From Cafeteria roenbergensis (taxonomy: Eukaryota; Sar; Bigyra; Bicosoecida; Cafeteriaceae): DNA of 64,000 bases. The stretch spans positions 124,001-188,000 of the forward strand of contig VLTN01000020.1 of NCBI GenBank assembly GCA_008330645.1, read 5' to 3'. Every line of letters starts with the position of its first letter. Position 1 is the stretch's first letter. Below, piece after piece: positions 9,519 to 19,526 of this stretch. Both the position numbers and the translations under genes were made by a program. Under the pieces are notes generated by a model. The model made no database searches, was not told the origin of the DNA, and saw nothing but the letters and a program-made list of their open reading frames with translations.

Positions 9519-12500
9519 CTACACGGCAGCTGCAACAAGCCCAGGGTCGGAAGAAGCCCGAGACGTGGCGTTGCTCATCGGGGGGTCGTAGCTTGCAAGG
9601 GCGTGGGTCGGGGCAGGGTCCTCGAAGGCGAACGTGGCAGAGACGGGGTCAAGCGCGACGTCAACCTCGTCGTCGTCGGACTCGTCGTCGTCGGACTCGA
9701 CGTCTGGATTGGCCTGGTGGCTGTGGCTGGCCCCCGCGCCGCAGTCGGCCACCGAGGCGATGCGATCCAGAGGACGCAGCGACGCCGCCTCCTCAGCCAT
9801 CACTTCGTCGTCCGGATGGCCAGCGCCGAGCACGCAGCAGCGCAAGGACGAGCGCCCGAGGTCCCCGCTGGAGCCACCAGCGGAGTGCTCTCTCGCGGGC
9901 GAGGCGGCGGCGGCAGCGGCAGCGGCGGCAGCCGACGCACCAATGGTCGCCTCGGCTGCGCCCACGAGCCCCCCGTGCGCGGACAGGCAGAGGCCCCGCT
10001 TTGCGGCGTAGGCCTCGTGGTCCCCCACCCGACGGCTGAAGGCCTGGCGGGCGTCGGCGCCGAGGGCCGCGACGGAGGCCGCCACGAGCACATCCAGGGC
10101 CGCGACCCGCCGGAGGAGGTGCTCCACGGCAGCCGTGTGGGGGGGCGCCGTGCCGGCCTCACGGGCCAAAGCCTGGACCTCCGAGTGGTCCGCCAGGGCC
10201 AGAACCCGGGTTCCAGGAGCTGCCGCCGGCGCGGAGCACGTGGGGCACGAAGGCGAGGCGCTGTGGCGCAGCAGCACCTCCGCGGCGCAGGAGAAGCAGA
10301 AGGAGTGACCGCAGCCGAGCGACGCTGCGTTGACCAGGAGCCCGCTGCACAGGCCACACGACAGGGCAGCGTGCACAGCCGCCCGGGCGCTGCATTGGCC
10401 TCCGCCGGCGGCGACGCCGAGCTGGACCAAGTCGTCGCAGCCGCTGAGCGAGTGGCCGGGGGCGTGGGCCAAGGCGGCAGCGGCGCCGAGCGAGCGCAAG
10501 CCGCTGCGAGCATGGGCCATCGGCGTGTGCTGGCAGACGGTGCCCGCGAGCCCTGCCTCCACGCTGGCCTCCGGCTGCGCGCCGCCGCCCGCGACGTCGA
10601 GGCGCACGGCCGAGCAGAGCACCGATGCCGGGACGGCAGAGCACGCTCCCGGCCCCAGCGACTCGGCGATGGCCTGCGAGAGCGACGCGCCGCACGAAAA
10701 GTGGGGCTGCGGCTCCGGTGCGAACACGGACTCGGCGGCCGCCTCGCTGTCCCGCTGGCGCTTCAGCGCGCGACGCTGGCGGCGCTCTCTGCTGGCCCTG
10801 TGAAAGTCGGAGGCACCGACGCCGGGGCTGTCGCTGAGCTGGGACGTCGAGCCGGCCTTGGACTGCAAGGCCGCGGCATTGTCTGCGACCCTGGCGTTGG
10901 CGAGCGCCGGGCGCGCCGCCGGTGCACGGCGCTGGGCGGCGGCGCCTGGCGTTCTGCCCTTGGGGAGCCGCTGAGGCGCCATGGCGCCGTCGTGACAGTC
11001 GCCGCGGAGCTGGGGCGGGGCGGATGCCGGGGCGCACTCCCACCCAGCGGGGAGGGCGAGGAGCTCTGCCTGAACCGCTTCAGCAACGGACGGGCGCTGC
11101 GACGCCAGGCACGGCCGCTTGGCCGAGGGGCGGACGACGGCGGGCGCCGACACGGGCGGGCCAAGCGGCGTGGAGCGGGCCGTGCGCACGGCGGCGGCGC
11201 CGCAGCCCGCATCCGAAGCGTCCCAGCCGGCGGCGTCCGCGCCCGCGACGGCCACGAGCGACACGACGCCCTTGGCCGGACCGCCGGGCGCTGGGACCCC
11301 GGAGGCGTCGGCTAGCGCCGGGCTGGCGTCCTTGCGGCTCGCAAAGGCCGCCTGCGCGCCGCCCAGAAGCTGGTGCGGCGAGCCGGAGGTCGTGGCGCAA
11401 GCGGGCAGGCCGTTGGCTGCGCACCGACGGCCAGAGACCACCTGGGGCACGCAGGGCGTGGCCGCTGCGGGCACTTGAGCGGAGCCTTGAACCACCAGGC
11501 CCGGGAGCCCCGCGAGCATGCTGCGGACCCCGGCGCCGCAGACCTGCTGCTGCTTGAGGCCGGCGGTGGCGGCGTCGCCGCCTGCCCGGCGCACGACTGC
11601 GGGCGCAGTGGCCGGCTCTGGCGCCTCGGACGCGGCTGCTCCGGTCAAAGGCTCGCCGTCCATGCCGCGGCGAGGGCGCACCGCGCGTGCGCTGGAGAGA
11701 AGCGCGTTCAGCAGCGCCGACCCAGGCGGGGCCCTCGCCAAGCTGCCGGGGGGCGCTGCCGAGGTGCTTCCCGGCTGAGGGGAGGCCGACGGTGCCCCGG
11801 CCCTGCGGTTGGTGGGAGTGTGGCCCTGCCACTGCGCCGCAGGGCCGCCGAGCGGGAACGAAGGTTCGCCAGCCGCGGCGGGTGCGGATCCATCGGCAGC
11901 GCCTTGGGATTGCCCGGGGTTGCGAGGTGCGGCCTCGAAGGGCTGGAGCTGCTGCCGAGTGCTGTAGCCGCCGACGGAGAACGGACCCATCGGGTGGGAG
12001 CCAACCAAGCCCGGGTGGATGGAGCGAAAACCCGAGCCGGCGTACGACCCCGCCGCGAAGGGGTGCATCGGGTGGTAGCCCCCGCGGAACTGAAGCATAG
12101 GGGCGCTGACGTGGGGCTGGAACGAGGCCATGCCGCCGTGCCCAAACTGGTGGTGGGCCAGCGCGAAGCCCTCGCCGAACGGCTGCTGCTGCTGCTGCTG
12201 CTGCTGAATAGCGTGGTGGGCAGCCGCGGGCACTGGCGCTCCGTCGGGCGAGGGCCCAGGCAGCACGGTCTCGCCGGCTTCGCCTGGCACGGACGCTGCG
12301 GGACTCGAGCCGCGGCTGCCGTGCACAGTGTCGTCGACGATGCGAACCATCGCAGCTGCTTCCCTGGCGTGGTCGCCGTCCGCGAGCCGCAGGCCCTGCC
12401 GCTCCAGGAAGTTCCGCCGCTGCGAGTCGTTCATCGGCGTCGGAGGCGCGTGCTCGAGCCTGGGGAGCGCGGACCATGCCTCCTCGTCGCCTTCGGGCAC

Positions 12501-13549
12501 GCCCTCCAGAAACACGTAGATAAACTGCGAGGAGATGCCGGCAACCGGCAGGCCCTCGAACGGGGCGCGCGTGCCGCCTCCGAAATGGATCACGTCTCCG
12601 AACCTGCGAGGCGAACCAGGTGCAAGCGGAGCGGGGCGGCCGCGGTCAGGCGAGCTGGCGGCTTTGGCGACGAGCCGGCACAAAAGCAGGTGTCTCGACG
12701 ATTGAAGCTGCGCGCAGCCGCCCTGCGCACGAGCCCACGGGGAGCCCATGCGCGCGCCCTCTCCCGCTCTAGGGAGGGGGGTCACACCCGGGGCGCGCCT
12801 CCTGGGAGCGCGCCGCCCGGGGGCAGCGAGGCTGGGCCTGGGGGCGGCCCGGAACCGCGGCGCTGGCTGGGCGTGAATGTGTGGCTCCGGGCTGGGCGAT
12901 GTGATGGCCGCCCGTGGCCGGCCGCCATCGCGCCGCGGGCCCCGAGGAGCGGGCCGATTCGGCCCGAGGCGCCAGCCCCCGCGGCGTGCAAAGGGGTCGG
13001 CGATGCGCTCGCGGGGCGCGCAGGCGCTCGCGCTCACCGCAGCTGCCGCTCCTGGACGCGAACGTAGTTGACAAAGGTGCCGTTTCTGCTCCCGTGGTCT
13101 CGCAGCACCCAGCAGCCAACGTGCGTGCTTCCGTCCGCAGCGCGAATGCGCCGCGTGTACCTGGTGATGCTCGCGTGCTTGCTGCGAGGAGGGGCGGGGC
13201 CGGGAGGGGGCGCGGGCGGGCCGTCGGGCGTCGCTGCCGCGTGGGGGGGAAGTCGGTGCTGGTGTGTCAGGGCGTCCAGCCGCAGTCAGCCCCGTCAGCG
13301 CTCCTGCGGCTCGCCGCCCCCGCGCCCGGGGGCGCGGCGCGGGCCACAAGCGCGCGCGGGCTCCCCTCGTGGGGCATCGCGCGACGGATGCCACCCTCCC
13401 AACGCTCGATGACCCTCGAGACGGACCTTCCGGAGGGTCACTCGACACACGCGTGCTCACCGACTGACGACGATTTCGGCCGGCGAGTCCAGGACGACGG
13501 TGCACCCAGAGCTCCTGCCGAAGCAGGTCTGCGCGAATCGGGGAGTCAT
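9519..13549 (-). CDS. FHA-RING E3 ubiquitin ligase, CHFR/RNF8 class
   Basis: Three exons (13461-13549, 13038-13181, 9519-12603) join in consistent phase to give about 1,105 residues. The FHA domain, about residues 8-95, is split over all three: FGRSSGC, then SRKHASI across the first junction, RDHGSRNGTFVN in exon 2, and FGDVIHFGGG at the start of exon 3. These include the Arg, Ser, His and Asn that bind phosphothreonine in FHA domains. A C3HC4 RING finger lies at about residues 826-866 (10236-10358): CGLC, then CGH, CFSC and CPTC. The domains are separated by some 700 low-complexity residues, including a poly-Gln run. The last 80 residues are acidic (repeated SDDDE). FHA plus RING is the plan of CHFR and RNF8, nuclear ligases reading phosphorylated mitotic or DNA-damage proteins. 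Which of the two is nearer cannot be told by eye. Start ATG 13549 leaves a short N-terminus. Confidence 0.8.
9668..9703. repeat. Coding cgt/cga trinucleotide repeat (Ser-Asp-rich stretch)
   Basis: A repeated tcgtcgtcgtcggac pattern inside the FHA-RING gene encodes alternating Ser and Asp residues near its C-terminus. It is a short in-frame microsatellite. Confidence 0.8.
12182..12206. repeat. Coding CTG/CAG repeat (poly-Gln)
   Basis: Eight consecutive CAG codons on the minus strand encode a short glutamine run near residue 210 of the FHA-RING protein, between the FHA domain and the RING finger. Confidence 0.9.
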
Positions 13550-14010
13550 GCACACGCCCCAAGACAGCAGCGCTCGCGGGCGAACGGAACAATGGCGCCG
13601 CGACGCTGGAGGCGGCGTTTCTGGGGCGTGCAGGCTGCGCACGCTCGGCGGGAGGAACACTAGCGCCCCTGGCTCACCTCCGCGGTCGCCAGCGCAACAA
13701 CGTTGGGCACCGTGGGGCACACGTCGTGCTGCCCGCAGTATCGGAGATGCGCCTCCATGGCGGGCCTGGCCCCTCGGGCTTGTGCCGTTTTCAGGCCTCT
13801 GTCCTGGCTTGGGCAGTTGCTCAGGCTCTGCCCGCGATCGTCGGCGCCAAGCAGCCCCAAAACGCGAGCGCGAAGCAGAGCCGGAGCCGCCTCGGGGAGC
13901 TCGCGCCCGCGGCCGGAGCCGGGCCCGCGGGCCGTGGCCGCAGTGCGCACTCGCCTCGGGCCGCTTCCGCTCCCCGGCCGCGCGCGCTTGCGGACCGCCC
14001 CGCTCCCGGC
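13550..14010. promoter_or_regulatory. Bidirectional interval, FHA-RING and SMU1
   Basis: 461 bases separate two divergent start codons. It must contain both 5' UTRs and promoters. No core element could be recognised by eye, and no additional exon of either gene is needed to explain the protein N-termini. Confidence 0.45.
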
Positions 14011-15708
14011 ATGGCGTCCGCAATCGAAGTCGAGTCCGCCGACGTGGTTCGCCTGGTGATGCAGTTCCTGAAGGAGCAGGGCCTGGGGCGCTCGCTGTCC
14101 GCGCTGCAAGAGGAGACCGACGTGGCGCTCAACACCGTGGACAGCATCGAGGGGTTTGTGGCGGACGTGGCGTCGGGGCGGTGGGACGCCGTGCTGCAGC
14201 AGACCGCGACCCTCAAGCTTGCGCCCGAGAAGCTCATGGCCCTGTACGAGCAGATCGTGCGGGAGCTCGCGGAGCTCCGCGAGCTGGCCACGGCGCGCGA
14301 GCTCATGCGGTCGGCGGTGGCCCTGCGCCTCCTCAAGCAGACGGCCCCGGCGCGCTTTGCCCACCTGGAGCTGCTCCTCAAGGCGCCCGCCTTTGACGTG
14401 CGCGACGCGTACCCGGACGGCTCGAACAAAGAGCGCAAGCGCGCCGACGTGGCAGCCATGCTCGCGGAGGACCTGTCCGTGGTGCCGCCGGGGCGGCTTC
14501 TCACGCTGCTCGGGCAGGCGGTCAAGTGGCAGAGGCACACCGGCCGGCTGCCGCTCGGCTCCCGCCTGGACGTGTTTCGGAACGCCCCCCCGGCGCGGAA
14601 GGAGGAGGACGACCTCCCGACCACGCTCTCTGCCGGGGCTGTGTCGTTCGGGTCGGACTCTCGCCCCACCTCCGTGGCGTTCAGCGCCGACGGCGCGCAC
14701 GTGATCACCGGCTCCCACGACGGCTTCGTGGAGGTGTGGGACGCCGAGACGGGGGCGCTAGACACTCGGCTGGCCTACCAGTCGAGCGACGAGCTGATGA
14801 TGCACGAGGACTCGGTGCTGTGCTTAGCGACGTCGGACGACGGCGCCGTGCTGGCCACGGGGTGCAAGGACGGCGGGATCAAGGTGTGGGACCTGGCGGC
14901 GGGAACGTGTCTTCGGCGCTTTCCTGGGGCGCATGTGGGCGGCGTTTCGTCGCTGAGCTTCACACGGGACGGCACGCAGCTGCTCTCGGCTGGCAGCGAC
15001 TCTGTGGCCCGCATCCACGGCCTTCGCAGCGGCAAAACAATCAAGGAGTTCAGAGGGCACGCCTCCTTTGTCCACGCAGCCGCCTTTGCAGTGGACGGGG
15101 GGCAGGTGGTGACCGGCTCTGCCGATGGCACGGCTCGCGTGTGGAGCATGGCCACAAGCGACTGCGTTGCAACGCTGACGCCGCCTCAATCCTCGGCCAC
15201 GGCCAGCGCCCCCATCATCGCGCTGGCCGTGCTTCGCCGCCGCTCCGACGAGGTGCTGCTGCTGCCTCGCGGCCCGTCGGTCTTCCTCATGACCTTTGCG
15301 GGCGCGGTGGTGCGGGAGATCCGCTCCCCTGGAGGGACGATGACGGCGATGGCCCCGTCGCCAAGGTCCGCCCTGGTGCACGTGCTCACCGACGACCGCC
15401 AGCTCCGCTGCTTCGACCTCGAGTCGGGCGAAGAGGCGTCTGCCGCGGCCGCAGCCTCGGAGGGCGACGTCCTTGGCCTGGCCCAGCACCCGCGGAGGAA
15501 CCGCATTGCGACCTTCGGGTCCGCGTGCGGCGTCAGGCTCTGGTCTGCCCGGGCCGCCGCGGCAGCGCACCACGGCGCGTCGGCCTCCAGCGCTGGCGCG
15601 GCCACCGCGACAGCGGCTGCGACCGCCACCGGCGCTGCTGCTGCGGCCCCTAGCGACTTCGTATCGACGGCCGGGGGCGTCACCATCACGTCGGGCGACA
15701 CCCTCTGA
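14011..15708 (+). CDS. SMU1: SMU1, LisH-CTLH-WD40 spliceosomal protein
   Basis: A single exon of 565 codons. The N-terminus, with ESADVVRLVMQFLKEQGL and LQEETDVALNTVDSIE, is nearly collinear with human SMU1 through the LisH and CTLH motifs (about residues 6-100). It continues through AYPDGSNKERKRAD and SVVPPGRLLTLLGQAVKWQ. WD40 repeats follow from about residue 210, with typical ends such as GFVEVWD, GGIKVWD and GTARVWS. The stretch HGLRSGKTIKEFRGH is an SMU1 hallmark. SMU1 pairs with RED (IK) in the spliceosomal B complex and acts in splice-site activation in the nucleus. Only the C-terminus departs: an Ala/Thr-rich tail of about 50 residues follows the last blade. The stop codon lies 8 bases from the stop of the convergent minus-strand gene, so the two transcripts must overlap at their 3' ends. 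Confidence 0.95.
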   Translation: MASAIEVESADVVRLVMQFLKEQGLGRSLSALQEETDVALNTVDSIEGFVADVASGRWDAVLQQTATLKLAPEKLMALYEQIVRELAELRELATARELMRSAVALRLLKQTAPARFAHLELLLKAPAFDVRDAYPDGSNKERKRADVAAMLAEDLSVVPPGRLLTLLGQAVKWQRHTGRLPLGSRLDVFRNAPPARKEEDDLPTTLSAGAVSFGSDSRPTSVAFSADGAHVITGSHDGFVEVWDAETGALDTRLAYQSSDELMMHEDSVLCLATSDDGAVLATGCKDGGIKVWDLAAGTCLRRFPGAHVGGVSSLSFTRDGTQLLSAGSDSVARIHGLRSGKTIKEFRGHASFVHAAAFAVDGGQVVTGSADGTARVWSMATSDCVATLTPPQSSATASAPIIALAVLRRRSDEVLLLPRGPSVFLMTFAGAVVREIRSPGGTMTAMAPSPRSALVHVLTDDRQLRCFDLESGEEASAAAAASEGDVLGLAQHPRRNRIATFGSACGVRLWSARAAAAAHHGASASSAGAATATAAATATGAAAAAPSDFVSTAGGVTITSGDTL

Positions 15709-15716
15709 TCGGCCGG

Positions 15717-17942
15717 TCAGTGGCGGTCCTCCACTTGCAGGGCCAGCCGGGCGACGCCCCCGCCCTCGCCTGGCTTGCGGGTTCGCCTTCGCACCACCGC
15801 GGGCGCCTTGGCTGCTCCCTTGGCTGTGCGCGATTGTGTGCCGCTGCGAAGCCCGGCGCTCGTGCCTGTGCCCGTCCCGTACGCGGACGCCCCGGCGAGG
15901 GCTGTGGAGGCTGTCTGCGTCCGGCGCGGCCCCGCCAGCGCCGGGACGACGACCCTCACAACTCCTTCTTGCCCGTCGGCGTGGGCCTGCCGCCTCGCCT
16001 CCTCATCCTCTCCAGCGGCGTGGATGTGCCTGCGGTGGGCGCCAGGCTTCGGGCGCCCGGGCCGCTTCGAGTGCTCGAACTCCCTGTCGCGGCGACTGAC
16101 GCTTGTTGCGGCCGTGCGCGCCTCTCGCAAGGACCACGCCCCGTGCGACGCCGGTCTGCCCGCACTGGCTCGCGACCCCGGCCGCGACAACGTCTCTTCC
16201 TTGAGCAGCCCGGCCACGTTGGGAAGGCCGAATTCGGCCCGCCAGGCTTCGATGCCGCCGCGGGACGGACTGGGCGGGGCCACTGGCGGGCCTGCCGCAA
16301 CGGGCTCCCCTGCGTCCATCGCTGGCGTCACGCGGGGGGAGCCCTGCTTGCCAGCCCGGTGAGCAATGCGGGAAGCCCGCCGGGCGTCCCACACGTGGTC
16401 GCCGCCTGTCTCGTGCCGAAGCCAGTTGCGGATGACCTTGAGCGGATAGAACGCTTGGTCGGTCAAGTCCAGGATTGAGGAAAAGTCCTGGAAGTCGATG
16501 GGGGCCAGCGGCTGGAGCGGGTCCCCGCCCGCCGCCGCGAGTCTCACAATTTGCAGAACCAGTGCGCGGTCTGGGTGCGGCACGGTTGACTTGGCTGCCT
16601 CCACGAGCTCAGGGTGTCGCTGGAGCACGTCCCACGGGTCAAGCAAAAGCTCCGCATCGGGGTCGGGGAGCAACCGGTCTGCCTCGCCGCTGGGAGCCCC
16701 GCGTGCGCCCCGGCTCGCGGTGCCGCGAGCTTGTTTCTGCCGCAGCTGCTCCGCCAGCCCCGCACCCTTGGGCTTGGCTTGCTCCTCGCCGTCCGTCTCC
16801 TCGCCTGCTCCAGCGGCGGCGGCTTCCGCGGCGCGCCCCAGCGCCTCCAGTCGCTTGTTCCTCACGTGCTGCTTGGCTCTCGCTGCTGCCTCGTCGCGCG
16901 TCGTGCGCGCCACGCGCGCGTCCTTCAAACTAAGCAGGGATAGCACGCCGCTGCGCCGCGTGTGCCGATTCAGCCACTCCCAGTACCCCACAATCAGCTC
17001 TCCCTCGTTCAGCACGCAAATTGCGTCCATCAGCCAGACGAACTCGAACGGGTTGAGCGTTCCCCGCAGCTGAGGCCGCGGGTGCAGCTCCAAGATGAAT
17101 CGGAGGGCTGCGCTGTCCGCGGCGGAATCGCTTGTCAAGCAAAGCAGGATGTCAAAATCCACGGCGCCAACGCGCCCTCTGGCATTGGCGTCGAGGCGCC
17201 TGAACAATCCAAGCAGGCGCCTCAAGTGGCCGTCGCTGGCCTGCGGCAGCGCGGTGCGAAACCGAGCCAATGCCATCCGCACAGGTGCTCCCGGGAGCAG
17301 ACCCCCCCACAACTCCTCCCCTGCGGCCGCAAGGATGCCTGCAGAGTTGGCCTGCAACAGAATTGCGGAGGCCTTGGCCGCGTCTCCGTCATCAAGCCCG
17401 GCTGCAGTGGATGCCGCTGCCAGGAGCCGCGATACTTCGCCTCCGCTGGCCTCTGTGGTCCTCTTGCGCGAGCCAAGCAGCGCCCGCTCTGCTCTGTCGC
17501 CAACCTTGCGTCTCTGGTCTTGGACAAGCGCGCCCGCGTTGGTGAGGAAGGTCGACGCAGAAGGAGGCGGCAGGCGGTCCAAGCCTCCCGTCCCGTCGGC
17601 ATTGCGCGTTCCGGGCGGGGCTCTTTCCAACGGTCCTCCCTCGTGGGTTCCCAGGGATGCTGCGTGGGTCTCGAACCCGTCCTCACGCGCCGCCAGCACA
17701 GCCATCACCGGGTCGGAGGCGTACATCTCCAGTCCGTGCGCAAACAGCCGCTCCGACGCGACGTGGTCGTCGCACGGAAAGTAGAATACAGCCGCCGACC
17801 CAGGCTTGAGCACGGGGTGCGTGGCGCGCACGGACGAGGTGACCTTGCCCAGAGCCAGCGACAGTCGGCGGAGCTGCAGCCTCGCTATCGCCCGTGACCC
17901 GCAGAACCTGGCCTCGTGGACCGAGGCCGGGACAGGAAGCAC
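15717..17942 (-). CDS. Unknown protein with a degenerate EF-hand-like region, 5' end uncertain
   Basis: An open frame of about 741 codons whose stop lies 8 bases from that of SMU1. About residues 240-265, RRLDANARGRVGAVDFDILL, has the spacing of an EF-hand loop but lacks some calcium-ligand side chains. Downstream are helical hydrophobic segments (FEFVWLMDAICVLNEGELIVGYWEWL, described here only in part as FEFVWLMDAI and GYWEWL) and FQDFSSILDL. After these come Lys/Arg/Ala-rich linkers and a basic C-terminus. No family was recognised. The first codon of the frame is GTG and the conserved-looking sequence (HEARFCGSRAIARLQL) begins almost at once, so an upstream exon probably supplies the start; candidate acceptors lie at about 17945-17990. 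The architecture resembles scaffold proteins of cilia or centrosomes, and another EF-hand-like scaffold gene lies 2.8 kb away. That is context, not proof. Confidence 0.6.
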   Translation of the reverse strand: MLPVPASVHEARFCGSRAIARLQLRRLSLALGKVTSSVRATHPVLKPGSAAVFYFPCDDHVASERLFAHGLEMYASDPVMAVLAAREDGFETHAASLGTHEGGPLERAPPGTRNADGTGGLDRLPPPSASTFLTNAGALVQDQRRKVGDRAERALLGSRKRTTEASGGEVSRLLAAASTAAGLDDGDAAKASAILLQANSAGILAAAGEELWGGLLPGAPVRMALARFRTALPQASDGHLRRLLGLFRRLDANARGRVGAVDFDILLCLTSDSAADSAALRFILELHPRPQLRGTLNPFEFVWLMDAICVLNEGELIVGYWEWLNRHTRRSGVLSLLSLKDARVARTTRDEAAARAKQHVRNKRLEALGRAAEAAAAGAGEETDGEEQAKPKGAGLAEQLRQKQARGTASRGARGAPSGEADRLLPDPDAELLLDPWDVLQRHPELVEAAKSTVPHPDRALVLQIVRLAAAGGDPLQPLAPIDFQDFSSILDLTDQAFYPLKVIRNWLRHETGGDHVWDARRASRIAHRAGKQGSPRVTPAMDAGEPVAAGPPVAPPSPSRGGIEAWRAEFGLPNVAGLLKEETLSRPGSRASAGRPASHGAWSLREARTAATSVSRRDREFEHSKRPGRPKPGAHRRHIHAAGEDEEARRQAHADGQEGVVRVVVPALAGPRRTQTASTALAGASAYGTGTGTSAGLRSGTQSRTAKGAAKAPAVVRRRTRKPGEGGGVARLALQVEDRH

Positions 17943-18412
17943 GACTGCGCGTGCCTTCGCATCATCCGCGGCGGGGGCGCGGTTGCTGGGCCGCGCGAAA
18001 CTCGAGTTTCAGCAGCCCGGAGCATTTCAGGAGTCGGCGCCTCCCGCGGCATGCAGTGCCGCGTTCGCCCGTGCGGCACCTTGGCGTAGCTCTCACCGGA
18101 AACGTGCGCCTGTGAGTCCATGTGAGACGTGGCACCGCAGCACAGGAGGCTCCCCATGCCACGGCCCGTGCGCGGCTGCTGGTGGCGCCTGCCTCGTCCG
18201 CCGGCCAGCGCAGAAAGGCGGCACCGGTACGCCTGGGGGGAGCGCAGCTTGAGTGAAACTTCCCCCTGGGAATTCAGGCTCGCTTGCTGTCCAGGCCCGA
18301 TGGCGGGCCCTCGCGGGAGTGCCGACGGTTCCAAGGCCGGCAGAGCCAAGGACGGCCACTCGGAGTGGTTCCGCCTTGCCTCCGGCACTCCAGACGCCAG
18401 CCAAGACCCGAG
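17943..18412. promoter_or_regulatory. Divergent interval upstream of the BAF-like gene
   Basis: 470 bases lie between the EF-hand-like gene (-) and the start of the BAF-like gene (+). It should contain two promoters and perhaps the missing first exon of the minus-strand gene. No motif was recognised. Confidence 0.35.
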
Positions 18413-19076
18413 ATGGCAGCAGCTGGCTTTCGTGAGGCTTCCAAGGGTGTGGTGAGTGCGGCGGCGCCGGATCCGGCTCCCAGATGCCGTGGCCGTGCGC
18501 TGGGCACAGGGACTCGCTGGCGGACACTGCACTTAGCCGCCCGTTGCATCTGGGCGAGCCCGTTACCGCGCGGCCAGCGTCCACGGGTAGCGCGTGACCA
18601 TTTCGAGCCACTTCGAGCCTCACGTCCACTCATTTTGCAGGCGGGAAAACTCGATGATATCGCCGTCTTCGTGGCCTCAGAGGTGGACAACGACCTCTCC
18701 TCGGTTCCGGGCGTCGGGCCTGTCACCGTGACGGCTTTTGGCAAGGTGGGCATCACCTCCACCACCCAGCTCATTGGCAAGTTCTTGCTCATGGTCGACG
18801 GCGACGAGGACGATGGCGGCCGTGGCGCAGCCGTGAGAGAGCGCGCGCCCGAGTTGTTCGAAAGAGGCCCCTCAGCTCCCCTGCACGTTTGCCGACTCCA
18901 CCCGCAACTGCTCCCCCATGTCGGTCTCGTATTGTTGCTTTGGTCGCTTGCAGGACCGCTATGTGGATTGGCTCCGGGCGCTCGGCGTCATGAACAACTG
19001 GGTCAACGTGATCACCTACGCCATTGCGGGCAAGGCCGACGCCTTGATCCCCGGCACCTTTACCGTGCGCGCTTGA
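18413..19076 (+). CDS. Small helix-hairpin-helix protein resembling barrier-to-autointegration factor
   Basis: Three exons, 18413-18451, 18641-18832 and 18954-19076, all join in phase 0 (donors GTGAGT and GTGAGA, acceptors ttgcag) and give 117 residues. Residues from about 27 read DNDLSSVPGVGPVTVTAF, then GITSTTQLIGKFLLM. This matches the DNA-binding helix-hairpin-helix of BAF (human ALPGIGPVLGKKLAEKGF followed by LGQFLVL). The last exon supplies the helix RYVDWLRALGVMNNWVN and ends with the alpha-helical ITYAIAGKADALIPG. BAF family proteins are about 90 residues, dimerise, bind double-stranded DNA and link chromatin to the nuclear envelope. The match is at motif level, and a generic helix-hairpin-helix protein is the alternative. 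The short 13-residue first exon is inferred from phase and an excellent donor, and is the least certain part. Confidence 0.6.
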
Positions 19077-19526
19077 GCTGAGCGCTGCAGCAACTTTGCC
19101 TGGCTCGTCGCGCGCCCTTGCTCGGCAGACTGTCGCCTTTCACACGATCAGCGCTCCATCGGCAGAACCACCCCAGGCAGTGCCGCACGCAACACACACC
19201 AGCGGCTGACCCGGAATTGCTGCCACTCGCGAACGCAGGTCGCTCGCCACCCGAGGCGTTGATGAGCCACGCCCGCCCAAGGCGGCCGGGCCACTCTGCC
19301 CGTCCGCCCACTCGGATGCTCGCCGGTCGCTGCCGCGCGATCCCGCACCGGCGAGGGAACGAGAGGCGGCCTTGTCGGCGCCGGCACCCAGCGCTCGGGC
19401 TCTGCCGTTCCGCCGAGCAAGTTGCGCGCGCGCCGACTGCCCGCAGGCAGGACGCGAACTCGGCACCCTTGCAGCCCGGGAAGCCTAGCAGTACCCCGCC
19501 CGCCTAGGCGCAACGCCCCGGCAACC
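19077..19526. other. Intergenic interval between tandem genes, nothing recognised
   Basis: 450 bases between the BAF-like and Arg/Ser-rich genes, both on the plus strand. No coding exon, RNA gene or repeat was seen. It presumably holds the terminator of one gene and the promoter of the next. Confidence 0.45.

Noticed and set aside
9603-11315. Plus-strand open frame opposite the FHA-RING exon
   Set aside because: Gly/Arg-rich product with no motif; the minus strand carries the RING finger.
17655-17690. A minus-strand GGGTTCGAGACCC sequence like a tRNA B box
   Set aside because: It lies in the coding frame of the EF-hand-like gene (EDGFETH), and no matching A box, anticodon loop or acceptor stem was found at the right distance.
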